52,186 nt of DNA from an uncultured Lentisphaeria bacterium (GCA_949282305.1 CASDPB010000008.1:1-52186); one strand, 5' to 3'. Shown: positions 1 through 8,434, numbered from the stretch's first letter. Translations and numbers: made by a program. Notes: a model not told the origin generated them from the letters alone.

Positions 1-90
1 GGTAAGGAGGTCTATGCCCTGAAACATGATTTTTCGCGGTTTTTTCAAGAAAAAATCACAGTTGAGGCGTCAAAAATGGTTTGGCGCTGA
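1..90 (+). CDS. C-terminal end of an unidentified protein (partial)
   Basis: Frame 1 is open from the window edge to a TGA at 88-90 and encodes 29 residues ending KMVWR. Neither other plus-strand frame stays open. The codons look ordinary for the region. The piece is too short to name a family; it does not resemble the end of ArgC, which often precedes argJ. It is followed about 100 bp later by argJ on the same strand. Confidence 0.35.
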   Translation, partial: GKEVYALKHDFSRFFQEKITVEASKMVWR

Positions 91-111
91 AAAAACAACT
101 TTTTAACAAGA

Positions 112-139
112 TGAGCCAAAACGTTTTGAAATTGGCTCA
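112..139. repeat. Inverted repeat upstream of argJ
   Basis: TGAGCCAA at 112-119 pairs perfectly with TTGGCTCA at 132-139 across a 12-base loop. No T-run follows on the plus strand, so it is not a typical terminator for the upstream reading frame. It could be an attenuator stem or an operator in the argJ leader. No clear promoter was found between it and the argJ start. Confidence 0.4.
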
Positions 140-193
140 AATAATCTGTTTGCAGGAATTCAGATAAAAATTTTATTCAAAACGGAATGAAAA

Positions 194-1432
194 ATGAGAA
201 CAGACACTCAGTTTGACTTCGTGGAGAACGGTTCCACTACGTCGCCGCTCGGTTTTCTTGCCTGCGGTGTTGCCGCCGGACTCAAAAAAAGCAAAACCGC
301 CGATCTCGCCATGATTGCCTCCGAAACGGAATGCAGTTATGCCGCAACCTTTACTTCAAATCTTTTTCCCGCGGCTCCGGTTCAATATGACCGCGAGATC
401 TGCGCCGCGTCAAAGAAAATCCGTGCCATCGTTGCGAACAGCGGCGTTGCCAATGCCTGCACCGGACTTGACGGCTACAACAACGTCAGAAGGATGGCGG
501 AGATCGCCGCGGAGGCGCTTTCGATTCCGACGGAACAGGTTCTGATCGGTTCCACCGGACGTATCGGTGTGCAGCTCCCGATGGATATTGTTGAGAAGGG
601 AATCCGCGAGGCGGCGAAGTCGCTGTCTCATACTGGTGGTTCCACCGCCGCAAGAGCGATCATGACGACGGATACGCGGCCGAAAGAGCTGGCAGTGTCG
701 TTTTCCGTCGGCGACCGCGTTGTGACAATCGGCGGCATGTGCAAGGGCGCGGGCATGATCGCCCCGAAGATGGTGATTGCGCCGCATGCCACAATGCTGT
801 GCTTCATTACGACGGATGCGGAGATCGACAACGCACTGCTTTCGGAGCTTCTTGCAAATGCCGTCGAGGCGTCTTTCAACCATATCACGGTTGACAATGA
901 CATGAGCACGAATGATACGGTTGTTCTCATGGCGAACGGCGCATCCGGCGCGAAAATCGAAAAGGGAACGGAAGCGGCGGCGCATTTTGCCGAGGCTCTG
1001 GGAATGGTTACGGAGCATCTGGCGCGCTCCATCGTGTTCGACGGAGAAGGCGTGACGAAGTTCGTGACCGTGGAAGTGAACGGCGCCGCCACGGAAAAGG
1101 ACGCGGAACTGGCGGCGCGCGCCATTGCAAACTCCCCGCTCTGCAAGACCGCATGGTTCGGCTGCGATCCGAACTGGGGGCGCATTCTGGCGGCTGCCGG
1201 ATATTCCGGCGCCGTTTTTTCACAGGAGAACGTCTCTCTGGATTTTGATGACCTTCCTGTCGTGCGCGGCGGACTTGATGCCGGCACCCCGGAACAGGAA
1301 CTTGCGGAATTGATGAAACGCCGTGAATTCACCGTGAAAATTGATCTCGGGGAAGGCTCCGCGTCCGCGACAGTCTGGACCGGTGATTTCACCTATGAAT
1401 ATGTGAAGATCAACGCGGATTACCATACTTGA
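194..1432 (+). CDS. argJ: Bifunctional glutamate N-acetyltransferase / amino-acid acetyltransferase ArgJ
   Basis: Moves the acetyl group of N-acetylornithine to glutamate, closing the acetyl cycle of arginine synthesis; many family members also use acetyl-CoA. The 412 residues are normal length. The self-cleavage region reads KGAGMIAPKM...HATMLCFITTDA, with the expected nucleophile Thr200 after Ala199, so alpha and beta chains should form. A few extra residues (VIAPH) sit between KM and ATML compared with the usual KGSGMIxPNMATML. The ATG at 194 has only a weak ribosome site, but the N-terminus matches the family. The next gene is argB, whose ATG lies 23 bases beyond the argJ stop, so the two are almost certainly co-transcribed. 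Confidence 0.95.
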   Translation: MRTDTQFDFVENGSTTSPLGFLACGVAAGLKKSKTADLAMIASETECSYAATFTSNLFPAAPVQYDREICAASKKIRAIVANSGVANACTGLDGYNNVRRMAEIAAEALSIPTEQVLIGSTGRIGVQLPMDIVEKGIREAAKSLSHTGGSTAARAIMTTDTRPKELAVSFSVGDRVVTIGGMCKGAGMIAPKMVIAPHATMLCFITTDAEIDNALLSELLANAVEASFNHITVDNDMSTNDTVVLMANGASGAKIEKGTEAAAHFAEALGMVTEHLARSIVFDGEGVTKFVTVEVNGAATEKDAELAARAIANSPLCKTAWFGCDPNWGRILAAAGYSGAVFSQENVSLDFDDLPVVRGGLDAGTPEQELAELMKRREFTVKIDLGEGSASATVWTGDFTYEYVKINADYHT

Positions 1433-1455
1433 TAACTCTTTGGGAGAAGAAGAAA

Positions 1456-2331
1456 ATGCAGGAACTTATCAGAAAGGCGGATGTGCTCAACGAGGCGCTG
1501 CCGTTCATTCAGGAATTCAAAAACTCCATTGCCGTGGTGAAATTCGGCGGCAGCGCGATGGAAAATCCGGAATTGACCCGTAAAACCATGCGCGATATCG
1601 TGCTCCTGGAAGCCATCGGAATGAAACTGGTGGTGGTTCACGGCGGCGGAAAGGCGATCAGCGCCCGCCTCAGGGAACTGGGCGTTCAGACGCAGTTCAT
1701 CAATGGATTGCGCGTGACGGACGCCGATACGATCAAGGTGGTCGACGACGTTCTCCACAACAACACGAACAAGAGTCTTGTCGACGGCATTGCGGCGAGC
1801 GGCGGCAAGGGCGTCACGATCTCCGGCAAAGGAATCATGCGCGCCGAAAAACTCTGGTCCGCCGATCCCGAAACCGGTGAAAAACTTGACATCGGCTTTG
1901 TCGGAAAAGTGATTTCCGTGGACGTGAATCCGATATTGGATGCCCTGCGTTATAAGTTCATCCCGGTAATCACGCCGCTTGCGATGGATTTCTTCCATCA
2001 GCCATACAATGTCAATGCGGATACCGCCGCCTGCGAGATTGCCAAGGCATTGAAGGCGCGCAAACTGGTGTTTCTGAGCGATGTCCCCGGCGTGCTCCGC
2101 GATCCGAAGGACGAGAAATCCCTTATTTCGGTCATCAGGACTTCCGAAGTCGATTCTCTGATTGCGGACAGGATACTGACCGGCGGCATGCTTCCGAAAA
2201 TTCAGAGTTCCGTTGACGCGATCAAAGCCGGAACAAAGGAAGTTCACATGGTGGACGGACGGATTCCGCATTCCCTGCTGCTGGAAATCTTTACGAACAG
2301 CGGTATCGGAACGGAGATCATCGAGGGCTGA
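1456..2331 (+). CDS. argB: Acetylglutamate kinase ArgB
   Basis: Phosphorylates N-acetylglutamate with ATP, the second step of arginine synthesis. It is an amino-acid kinase-fold protein, with VVKFGGSAM near the N-terminus, the glycine-rich VVHGGGKAIS loop and a C-terminal GGMLPKIQSS segment typical of ArgB. The frame could start at a TTG at 1429 overlapping the argJ stop. I chose the ATG at 1456 because GGGAG/AAGAAG lies just ahead of it and the resulting 291 residues match the family. The extended N-terminal helix (LIRKADVLNEALPFIQEF) is the kind found in arginine-sensitive ArgB enzymes, so feedback inhibition is possible. No other arg genes are visible. Confidence 0.95.
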   Translation: MQELIRKADVLNEALPFIQEFKNSIAVVKFGGSAMENPELTRKTMRDIVLLEAIGMKLVVVHGGGKAISARLRELGVQTQFINGLRVTDADTIKVVDDVLHNNTNKSLVDGIAASGGKGVTISGKGIMRAEKLWSADPETGEKLDIGFVGKVISVDVNPILDALRYKFIPVITPLAMDFFHQPYNVNADTAACEIAKALKARKLVFLSDVPGVLRDPKDEKSLISVIRTSEVDSLIADRILTGGMLPKIQSSVDAIKAGTKEVHMVDGRIPHSLLLEIFTNSGIGTEIIEG

Positions 2332-2363
2332 GTCTCTGGACGGCAGACTCGCGGATCGGAAAC

Positions 2364-2394
2364 GCTGCCGATTCGGAACTCTGAATCCGGCAGC
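2364..2394. terminator. Hairpin between convergent argB and oppF
   Basis: GCTGCCG-ATTCGG at 2364-2376 can pair with CTGAAT-C-CGGCAGC at 2381-2394 around a short loop. It lies in the 110-bp gap where argB and oppF transcription converge. Neither side has a clear T-run, so a terminator role is inferred from position and stem strength only. Confidence 0.4.
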
Positions 2395-2441
2395 GCCGGG
2401 ATGCAGTCTGCCGCAGACGGAATTTCCGTGGGTGATTGAAG

Positions 2442-3425
2442 TCAGAGCTGTGCAACCTGTTCCGCAAAGTGGCAGGCGCTGCAATGCCCGCAGGATGCGC
2501 CGGGAACTTGCCGCAGAACCGGTTCCTCCGTCTCGCATATCGGCTGTCTCATGGGACAGCGCGGATGAAAACGGCACCCTTTCGGCGGGTCGAGCGGCGA
2601 GGGAACATCGCCTTTTAACACGATTCTGCCGATTTTATGTTTCGGATCAAGCGACGGAACCGAGGAGAGCAGGGCTTTTGTATAAGGATGCGCCGGTTTC
2701 GAGCACAGTTCCCGGGCAGGTCCCGTTTCCGCCAGTCTGCCGAGATACATCACCATAATCCTGTGGCTGATATGTTCCACGACCGCAAGGTCATGGGCGA
2801 TGAACAGAAACGCGACCTGCGTCTGCTTCTGAATATCCTGAAGCAGATTCACGATCTGAGACTGGACACTGACGTCCAGCGCGGAAACAGGTTCGTCCGC
2901 CACGATGAACTGCGGATCAACCGCCAGGGCGCGCGCAATCCCGATTCTCTGGCGCTGCCCGCCGCTGAACTGGTGCGGATATCTTCTTGCATATTCCGGT
3001 TTCAAACCGACCAGTGAAAGCAGTTCGGAAATGCGTTCCGCGCGTTCTTCCGGATTCAGTTTCGTATGGAGCTTCAATGCCTCCTCGATTGTGGAATAGA
3101 CACTCATGCGCGGATTCAGCGAGCCGTAGGGATCCTGGAAAATCATCTGGAAGTTTCCGCGCATCCGGCGCAGTTTTTCGCCTTTTGCCGCGCACAGATC
3201 CGCTCCGTTCAGCAGGATGGAGCCTCCCGTCGGGTTTTCGAGGCGCATCAGCAGACGCGCCATCGTGCTCTTGCCGCATCCGCTTTCCCCGACCAGCCCG
3301 AGCGTTTCCCCGACATTCAGGTCGAATGAAACATCGTCAACCGCCTTGACGCAGCGTCTGGGGGCGAACAGAGGCGAGGGAACCGGATAGTATTTTTTCA
3401 GATGTTCCACATGAAGCAGGGGCAT
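2442..3425 (-). CDS. oppF: Oligopeptide/dipeptide ABC transporter ATP-binding protein, OppF type
   Basis: Cytoplasmic ATPase subunit of a peptide importer. Walker A is GESGCGKST (residues 46-54), the signature FSGGQRQR about 153-160, Walker B FIVADEP about 173-179, and the switch histidine follows in IAHDLAVVEH. The C-terminal oligopeptide-transport extension is present, with the cysteine-bearing GCRFHPRCP and later C-x2-C residues that bind an Fe-S cluster in some OppD/OppF proteins. Length (327) is normal. Its start is 2 bases past the stop of the HD-protein gene, so it is the last gene of a minus-strand unit starting at fau. The usual partners OppD, OppB and OppA are absent; a lone OppC permease lies 4 kb away on the same strand. 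Confidence 0.9.
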   Translation of the reverse strand: MPLLHVEHLKKYYPVPSPLFAPRRCVKAVDDVSFDLNVGETLGLVGESGCGKSTMARLLMRLENPTGGSILLNGADLCAAKGEKLRRMRGNFQMIFQDPYGSLNPRMSVYSTIEEALKLHTKLNPEERAERISELLSLVGLKPEYARRYPHQFSGGQRQRIGIARALAVDPQFIVADEPVSALDVSVQSQIVNLLQDIQKQTQVAFLFIAHDLAVVEHISHRIMVMYLGRLAETGPARELCSKPAHPYTKALLSSVPSLDPKHKIGRIVLKGDVPSPLDPPKGCRFHPRCPMRQPICETEEPVLRQVPGASCGHCSACHFAEQVAQL

Positions 3426-3427
3426 GG

Positions 3428-4225
3428 TCAGTCCTTCCTTTGCGCTTTCTGATTCAGACGCGCAAGGCTGACAGCCAGAAGTTCATCCGTCAGACTGCCG
3501 TCCGGCAGAAAGGTCCGGAGCGTTTCATAAAGACGTTTCTCCAGAACATATTCCGCCGCGGCGGAAAAATTGATGTCCTGCGCCCAGGCGAAAATGGAGA
3601 TTTTGAAATCGTTCAGATTCCGCATGTCGGAGTGTGCGATCTGTTCTCCCGCAATTGCCGCGCGCGCAAGCTCCTCCGTAAAGCCCGGTGTTTCCTCCAT
3701 GCCGATCCTGACCGCCGCCTCCTGATACTCCGCCGGTGTCGCAAGGTAGTTGTTGATGATCTTGATGATGGAAAGTTTGTCCGCATCCCGCACCAGTTTC
3801 GCAAACGGCAGAATCTCCGGCGGAAGATTCTGCGGCAGCAGTCGTTTGTTATGGAATCTGACCGCCGCCGCAATCAGAACGATTTCATGCCGCGCAAGAT
3901 TTTTCGCCGAAAAATCGCGCAGGAAAATTTCGGCGCTCATTTCTCCGTGATCGAAAGAATCTGCGTCGCGGAACGTCTGGAACTCTCTGTATTGTTTGAA
4001 ACGGGAAACGTCGTGAAACAGTGCCGCGAGGCGGGCAAGATGCCTGCCGCGCGCATCGAACACGGAACATTCCCTTTCCGTGATATAATCGGCGATCGAG
4101 CATACGTCAAACGTATGCCCGATCTTGAGCTGCATTGCCTGCGGCACCTTGTCCGGAGAGTCTGCGAACGAGACTGCATACTCCCGGAACCGGTTTTTCA
4201 GGACATCGAAATCCGCATTGCTCAT
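3428..4225 (-). CDS. HD-domain phosphohydrolase, function unknown
   Basis: A 265-residue soluble protein with an HD hydrolase domain. The metal-binding set is visible as H37 (KIGHTFDV), H71-D72 (ALFHDVSRF), H93 (FDHGEMSAE), a further histidine in AVRFHNKRL and D149 (RDADKLSII). This HD layout occurs in small nucleotidases and dNTP phosphohydrolase-like proteins. The substrate cannot be read from sequence. It lies 19 bases downstream of rny, another HD-domain enzyme, and 2 bases upstream of oppF, so it is co-transcribed with both. No signal peptide or membrane helix is seen. The family is clear and the role unassigned. Confidence 0.8.
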   Translation of the reverse strand: MSNADFDVLKNRFREYAVSFADSPDKVPQAMQLKIGHTFDVCSIADYITERECSVFDARGRHLARLAALFHDVSRFKQYREFQTFRDADSFDHGEMSAEIFLRDFSAKNLARHEIVLIAAAVRFHNKRLLPQNLPPEILPFAKLVRDADKLSIIKIINNYLATPAEYQEAAVRIGMEETPGFTEELARAAIAGEQIAHSDMRNLNDFKISIFAWAQDINFSAAAEYVLEKRLYETLRTFLPDGSLTDELLAVSLARLNQKAQRKD

Positions 4226-4244
4226 CCGAGGTGCTCCGGCATTG

Positions 4245-5786
4245 TTATTTTGCGTAATCCACGGAACGGGTTTCGCGGATTACCGTGACCTTGATCTGTC
4301 CCGGATAATTCATTTCCTTTTCGATTCTGCAGCAGATGTCCCTGCTGAGCACCTGCGCCTGCGCCTCGGAAATTTTCTCCGGCTGAACCACTACGCGGAT
4401 TTCCCTGCCGGCCTGAAGGGCAAAACAGGATTCCACTCCCTGGAATTCATTGGCGATATTTTCAAGCTGTTCAAGGCGTTTGAGATACAGTTCCGTTGTT
4501 TCGCTTCTCGCACCGGGGCGCGAGGCGCTGAGAGCGTCGCAGGCATTGGCAAGAATCGCATAAATCGAGGTGCCTTCCACCTCTTCATGATGCGCGGCGA
4601 CCGCATTGATGACGTCCTTGGCTTCATTGTGTTTGCGGAGAATGTCCGCGCCGATTGCGGCATGGGTGCCTTCGATCTCATGATCGACCGCCTTTCCGAT
4701 GTCGTGAAAGAGTCCGATCCTGCGCGCTTTCTGTTCGTCAAGCCCGAGCTCCGCGGCAATGGTGCCCATGAATGCGGCGGTTTCGATGGAGTGCTTGAGC
4801 ACATTCTGCGAGAAACTGAAACGGAATTGAAGTCTGCCGAGCAGGGTGATGATCTGTTTCGGGACTCCCTGGACGCCGCAGTCGAGGACGGCCTTTTCCC
4901 CCGCGTCGAAAACCTCTTCGTCGATTTCCTTGCGGATTTTCTTGATGAGTTCCTCAATACGGGTCGGATGGATGCGTCCGTCGGAGATGAGTTTTTCCAG
5001 CAGACGGCGTGCAATCTCCTTGCGAATCGGGTCGAAACAGGAGATGACGACTGCTTCCGGCGTATCGTCGATCAGGATGTTGACCCCCGTGGCTGCCTCC
5101 AGCGCGCGGATGTTGCGTCCTTCGCGCCCGATGATGCGTCCTTTCATTTCATCGCTGGGCAGCGGAATTGTGGCGGTGGTGCGTTCATAGGTGCATTCGC
5201 CGGCATAGCGCTGGATTGCATGAACCAGCAGACGCTGCGACTCGCGTTCCGCCTTCTGCTTGGCTTCGTCGACGATGTTGCGGATGAGGATGCCGCACTC
5301 GTTTTCGACTTCGCCCTTGAGTTTTTCCAGCAGAAGCGTTTTGGCGCTTTCACGGTCAAGCTCGGTAATGCGTTCCAGTTCGTCGATCTGGCGCGCAATC
5401 GCCTTTTTCATATCGTCTTCACGGGCGTTGAGACGTTCCTTCAATGCGTCGATGTCACGTTCCTTGCGCTCAATGTTCTTGACTTTGGACTCAAAGGAAT
5501 CGGCTTTTCTGTCGAGGTTTTCCTCTTTCTGCGCGAGTCTGCGTTCGGAAGACTGAATCTCGCGTCTGCGTTCCTTCATCTCGTTCTCAAACTCTTCCTT
5601 GATCTTGAGCACATCGCTCTTGGCTGTCACGCGAGCTTCCCGGAGGAGCCTTTCCGCTTCGCGTTCCGCATCACTTCTTAATTTATTGGCGGCATTCATG
5701 GATTTCGACCCTGCCACTTTGATGAATACAACGTGGAGGATGAAACCGACAATCAGGCCGGCCGCGGCGGCAATTCCATAAATCAT
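4245..5786 (-). CDS. rny: Ribonuclease Y
   Basis: Membrane-anchored endoribonuclease that starts mRNA decay in bacteria with RNase Y-based turnover. Architecture is complete over 513 residues: an N-terminal helix (about 3-23) as anchor, a long charged coiled coil (about 35-195), a KH RNA-binding domain with GRIIGREGRNIRA at 217-229, and an HD catalytic domain with H332 and the pair H361-D362 (GLFHDIGKAVDHE). The C-terminal segment ends RETRSVDYAK, as is usual in the family. It lies 2 bases after fau and 19 bases before the HD protein. That is a tight minus-strand operon, and no promoter is visible directly ahead of rny. Confidence 0.97.
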   Translation of the reverse strand: MIYGIAAAAGLIVGFILHVVFIKVAGSKSMNAANKLRSDAEREAERLLREARVTAKSDVLKIKEEFENEMKERRREIQSSERRLAQKEENLDRKADSFESKVKNIERKERDIDALKERLNAREDDMKKAIARQIDELERITELDRESAKTLLLEKLKGEVENECGILIRNIVDEAKQKAERESQRLLVHAIQRYAGECTYERTTATIPLPSDEMKGRIIGREGRNIRALEAATGVNILIDDTPEAVVISCFDPIRKEIARRLLEKLISDGRIHPTRIEELIKKIRKEIDEEVFDAGEKAVLDCGVQGVPKQIITLLGRLQFRFSFSQNVLKHSIETAAFMGTIAAELGLDEQKARRIGLFHDIGKAVDHEIEGTHAAIGADILRKHNEAKDVINAVAAHHEEVEGTSIYAILANACDALSASRPGARSETTELYLKRLEQLENIANEFQGVESCFALQAGREIRVVVQPEKISEAQAQVLSRDICCRIEKEMNYPGQIKVTVIRETRSVDYAK

Positions 5787-5788
5787 CG

Positions 5789-6400
5789 TTATTCCTTTCC
5801 CTCAATCTTTTTTGTTCCTTGTTTCCGGCGGCGGACCTGCGATTCCGTCACGACGATGTCCAGCGGACGGTCATGCGGTTCGGTCGGCAGCCCGGCAGTT
5901 TGCTGGCAGTCGTAAAAGACCCCCGCGGACACTCCTTCTGTTCCGGCGAGGAGCCTGTCATAGATCCCCTTGCCGCGTCCGAGTCTGGCGCAGTTTTCAT
6001 CGAACGCCACCCCCGGCACGAGCCAGAGCGCCCGTTCCAGCAGTTGTGTTTCAGCCGGCGGTGCATCGGGAGACGGTTCCGGCATGTTCCATTTGCCGCA
6101 GACCGTTTTGAAATCTCCGTCGAGCACAGCCATTTCATAATTGGAATCGTTGAGCCACCGGGGCAGACAGATGATCTTGCCCGTTCCGGCGGCACGTTTG
6201 AGCAGCGGCATCAGATCCGGCTCGGTTCCGTCGCTTGCATAAGCGGCGATCACAGAAGCCTCCGCGAATTCCGGCAGAGACTCCAGGTTTTTCAGAATGG
6301 CGGCGTCGGCAATGCGTCTGGCGTCGGGAGACATGCTCTTCCTCAAGAGCAGTTTTTCCTTCCGCAGAGTTTTCTTGTCAGACTGTTTCGACACTGTCAT
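5789..6400 (-). CDS. fau: 5-formyltetrahydrofolate cyclo-ligase
   Basis: Converts 5-formyl-THF to 5,10-methenyl-THF with ATP, returning the inhibitory storage form to the one-carbon pool. The N-terminal RKEKLLLRKSM substrate-binding helix and the C-terminal ATP/folate loop LGRGKGIYDRLLAG are clear, and 203 residues is normal. Two overlapping frames end right at its ATG (stops at 6402-6404 and 6397-6399), suggesting coupling to a short upstream frame, but neither looks like a convincing gene. It is the first recognisable gene of the fau-rny-HD-oppF unit. In many bacteria fau/ygfA lies beside the 6S RNA gene, which is relevant to the structured region about 300 bp upstream. Confidence 0.93.
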   Translation of the reverse strand: MTVSKQSDKKTLRKEKLLLRKSMSPDARRIADAAILKNLESLPEFAEASVIAAYASDGTEPDLMPLLKRAAGTGKIICLPRWLNDSNYEMAVLDGDFKTVCGKWNMPEPSPDAPPAETQLLERALWLVPGVAFDENCARLGRGKGIYDRLLAGTEGVSAGVFYDCQQTAGLPTEPHDRPLDIVVTESQVRRRKQGTKKIEGKE

Positions 6401-6699
6401 TTCAATCTGTTCCCTGAGAGAGCAGCGGCAGCAGGAGCGGAGGGCTGTGAAAATACACGCTCCCCGCAGGTGTCGCCTGGGGTTGATACATGGTCATGGT
6501 GTCGGCGTAGGCCGGAAGGAGGAGTATTGACATGAAAACGGGCAGACGGAAATGCGGAAGATTTCCCTGAAAGTGAAAACCTTCCCGCCGTTCCGCCGGC
6601 TGTTTCAAAATAAAACTGCTTCATCTGGTTGTACCGTGCCATGAAGCGGAACGGAAACAACGTATGTTCTGAAAGCCTTTTGCCTGATCTATTACATTT
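6401..6699. other. Stretch with no convincing gene upstream of fau
   Basis: Two minus-strand frames (6402-6608 and 6397-6660) run into the fau start, but both need TTG starts or ATGs without ribosome sites. Their sequences resemble no family; one holds a weak hydrophobic stretch ending PAYADT, signal-peptide-like. They may only be leader sequence. I see no strong promoter or repeat in this stretch. Confidence 0.4.
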
Positions 6700-6845
6700 T
6701 CATAAAGAAAAAACTGGCGGATGAGACCGCCGCGTCCTCAATTTTGCTTTGAAGCGTATGTGCGACCCCGGCACACCCGGGAGGATAGAACATCCCCGCC
6801 GATGCACTGGAATCTTTCGCATATTTTTCTGTTACTGCAAATATT
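6700..6845 (-). ncRNA. Candidate structured small RNA (possible 6S-like RNA) with own promoter and terminator
   Basis: On the minus strand a promoter TTGACC-16-TATGGT (about 6872 to 6845) is followed by about 135 bases with no good reading frame. Several stems are visible: GGGGAT/ATCCTC, TGTGC/GCACA around a G-rich loop, and finally GGCGG/CCGCC followed by a run of T (complement of 6705-6720), which looks like an intrinsic terminator. It lies upstream of fau on the same strand, the genomic neighbourhood where 6S RNA (ssrS) often occurs. I could not fit the full 6S long-hairpin-with-bubble fold by eye, and the length is on the short side. An unrelated small RNA or a leader is equally possible. 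Confidence 0.35.
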
Positions 6846-7036
6846 ACCATAAATCACGAGACTTTCAGGTCAAACGTGTGATCCGTGTTCGCCTAATTAT
6901 TCTATGTATATATTAACGTCTCACGCATGAAACCGTTCTGTTTCGCACGTGCGACCCTTCTAATCTGAAATTATAATACATTGTATGAAAAATGAAAGCG
7001 GAAATTCAACAATATTTCAAGAAATTATTGTTTTTT

Positions 7037-7066
7037 TTGACACTTTTGCCGTTTTGGAGAGACAAT
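7037..7066 (+). promoter_or_regulatory. Promoter of the interrupted membrane gene
   Basis: Consensus TTGACA at 7037-7042, an 18-base spacer, then GACAAT at 7061-7066. It lies 64 bases ahead of an ATG with a very strong ribosome site (AAAGGGGGAG), so the now-interrupted gene at 7130 still has intact expression signals. Confidence 0.55.
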
Positions 7067-7129
7067 GTTATTGGATTTTATCATGCAACGACAGTATGAT
7101 AACACTAAATTAATGAAAGGGGGAGCATC

Positions 7130-7474
7130 ATGATATTTCGGAATCTGATGAAAAAGGAAATAAAGATACACCGTCTTGTTTTTCTCTTTTTCCCGCTGCT
7201 CGGATGTCTCTAGTGGTATCTCAGCCGGCATGTGCCGATGAGAAGCATCTTACATACCGCACATGGTGCAGAGGTTCCGATTTCCATCATCATGGGGTGG
7301 CTGATGCTGCCGGGATACATTCTTTCACTCTGCATGTATAAACTGCTTGATATTGCTGTTCTGGATTTGTGGCTTTCGGAGAAATTCTATTGTCTTCTCT
7401 TTTTCGCCTCGCAGACAATGATCGGCTATCTGTGTTCGCGGATTGTCAAGCTGCTGACAGGAGAGGAAAGGCTG
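7130..7474 (+). pseudogene. Small membrane protein gene interrupted by an in-frame TAG
   Basis: From ATG 7130, preceded by AAAGGGGGAG, the frame encodes a basic N-terminus and a hydrophobic helix (LVFLFFPLLGCL). It then meets TAG at 7211-7213 and continues in the same frame with two or three more hydrophobic helices (ISIIMGWLMLPGYILSLCM; FYCLLFFASQTMIGYLC). After about 7470 it runs antisense into oppC, with no stop until 7744, so the true 3' end is probably lost. Good signals at the front and a membrane-protein pattern on both sides of the stop point to a recently decayed gene. A GTG at 7232 could allow restart. I do not recognise the family. Stop readthrough or a sequencing error are alternatives. 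Confidence 0.5.
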
Positions 7475-8428
7475 TTACTCCGAAAGCCGCGGATCAAGGG
7501 CGTCGCGGAGAGAGTCGCCCAGAATGTTCAGGGCAAGAACCAGAAGGAACATGAAGATTGTCGCAGCGCCGACCTCCCACCAGATGCCGCGCCAGAGACG
7601 CTCCTGTCCGTCCGCGATCATCACGCCCCAGCTCGGCTCGAACTGGACGCCGAGCCCGAGGTAGCTGACGATCACTTCCGTCATGATCGCAAATGCGAAA
7701 CGCATCGTGAAGTAGACGATCACCAGGTGCATGAGATTCGGTAGAATATGGCGGGACAGAATCCTGAAGCTGGTCTGTCCGAGCGCCTTTGCCGCAAGCA
7801 CATACTGACGTTCCCGCAGACGCATGGTCTCTGCGCGCACCACGCGGCAGAGCGACACCCAGCCGGTCAGCCCGATTCCGAGATAGACCGCCAGCATTCC
7901 GGGTTCCGTCCGCAGAAGATGTGCCGCCGCCGCAAACGCTTTTTCCAGCGGACCGAAAAGGAATCCCTTCGATACGAGCAGCGCGAAAGCGAGGATGAAC
8001 AGCAGGGAGGGCATGGAGGCGAATGTGCTGTAGAGCCATTCGACAACATCGTCGATCCAGCCGCCGAAATATCCGGCGCAGATCCCGAGAAACACCCCGA
8101 CCGCCGCTGAAATGACCGAGGCGACGACTCCCACTTTGACCGCCGTTTTTGCCGCGAAGACCGCCCGGAGCAGCACATCCCGCCCGAGATAGTCCGTCCC
8201 GAGCGGATGTTTCCGGGATGGCGCCTGAAAACGTTCCGCATGGTTCTGCACCTGATAGACCGGCTCAATCCCTTTCGCTTCACAGTATCCGGCGTAAATT
8301 TCCGCAAAGACTGCAACGCCGAGGTAGAGCAGACAGATGACCAGAGACGCCAGGGCGAATTTCTTCGCGCAAAGCCGTCGGACGATGTCCAGAAACGGCC
8401 GGGGCTGTCGGATGGTTTCCTCGTTCAT
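7475..8428 (-). CDS. oppC: Peptide ABC transporter permease, OppC/DppC type
   Basis: Inner-membrane permease of a peptide importer (317 residues). An N-terminal helix precedes a periplasmic segment with the family motif HPLGTDYLGRDVL. Five or so further helices follow, with the cytoplasmic EAA-type loop ERQYVLAAKALGQTSFRIL...HILPN that contacts the ATPase, and the end reads ILGDSLRDALDPRLSE. It begins 6 bases after the mnmG stop, so it is read with mnmG. OppA, OppB and OppD are not in the window and the matching OppF is 4 kb downstream in another unit, an unusual split. It may work with components encoded elsewhere. The family call is firm; the substrate is not determinable. Confidence 0.9.
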   Translation of the reverse strand: MNEETIRQPRPFLDIVRRLCAKKFALASLVICLLYLGVAVFAEIYAGYCEAKGIEPVYQVQNHAERFQAPSRKHPLGTDYLGRDVLLRAVFAAKTAVKVGVVASVISAAVGVFLGICAGYFGGWIDDVVEWLYSTFASMPSLLFILAFALLVSKGFLFGPLEKAFAAAAHLLRTEPGMLAVYLGIGLTGWVSLCRVVRAETMRLRERQYVLAAKALGQTSFRILSRHILPNLMHLVIVYFTMRFAFAIMTEVIVSYLGLGVQFEPSWGVMIADGQERLWRGIWWEVGAATIFMFLLVLALNILGDSLRDALDPRLSE

Positions 8429-8434
8429 GATGCG

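Noticed and set aside
4125-5681. 518-residue open frame on the plus strand
   Set aside because: Antisense to rny; the rny product is complete and recognisable.
6397-6660. Two overlapping small frames ending at the fau start
   Set aside because: Stop/start overlap is suggestive, but both lack ribosome sites and ATG starts in good context, and neither resembles a family.
7025-7231. 68-residue frame on the minus strand opposite the interrupted membrane gene
   Set aside because: Overlaps the plus-strand promoter and ribosome site; Lys/Glu-rich translation with no support.
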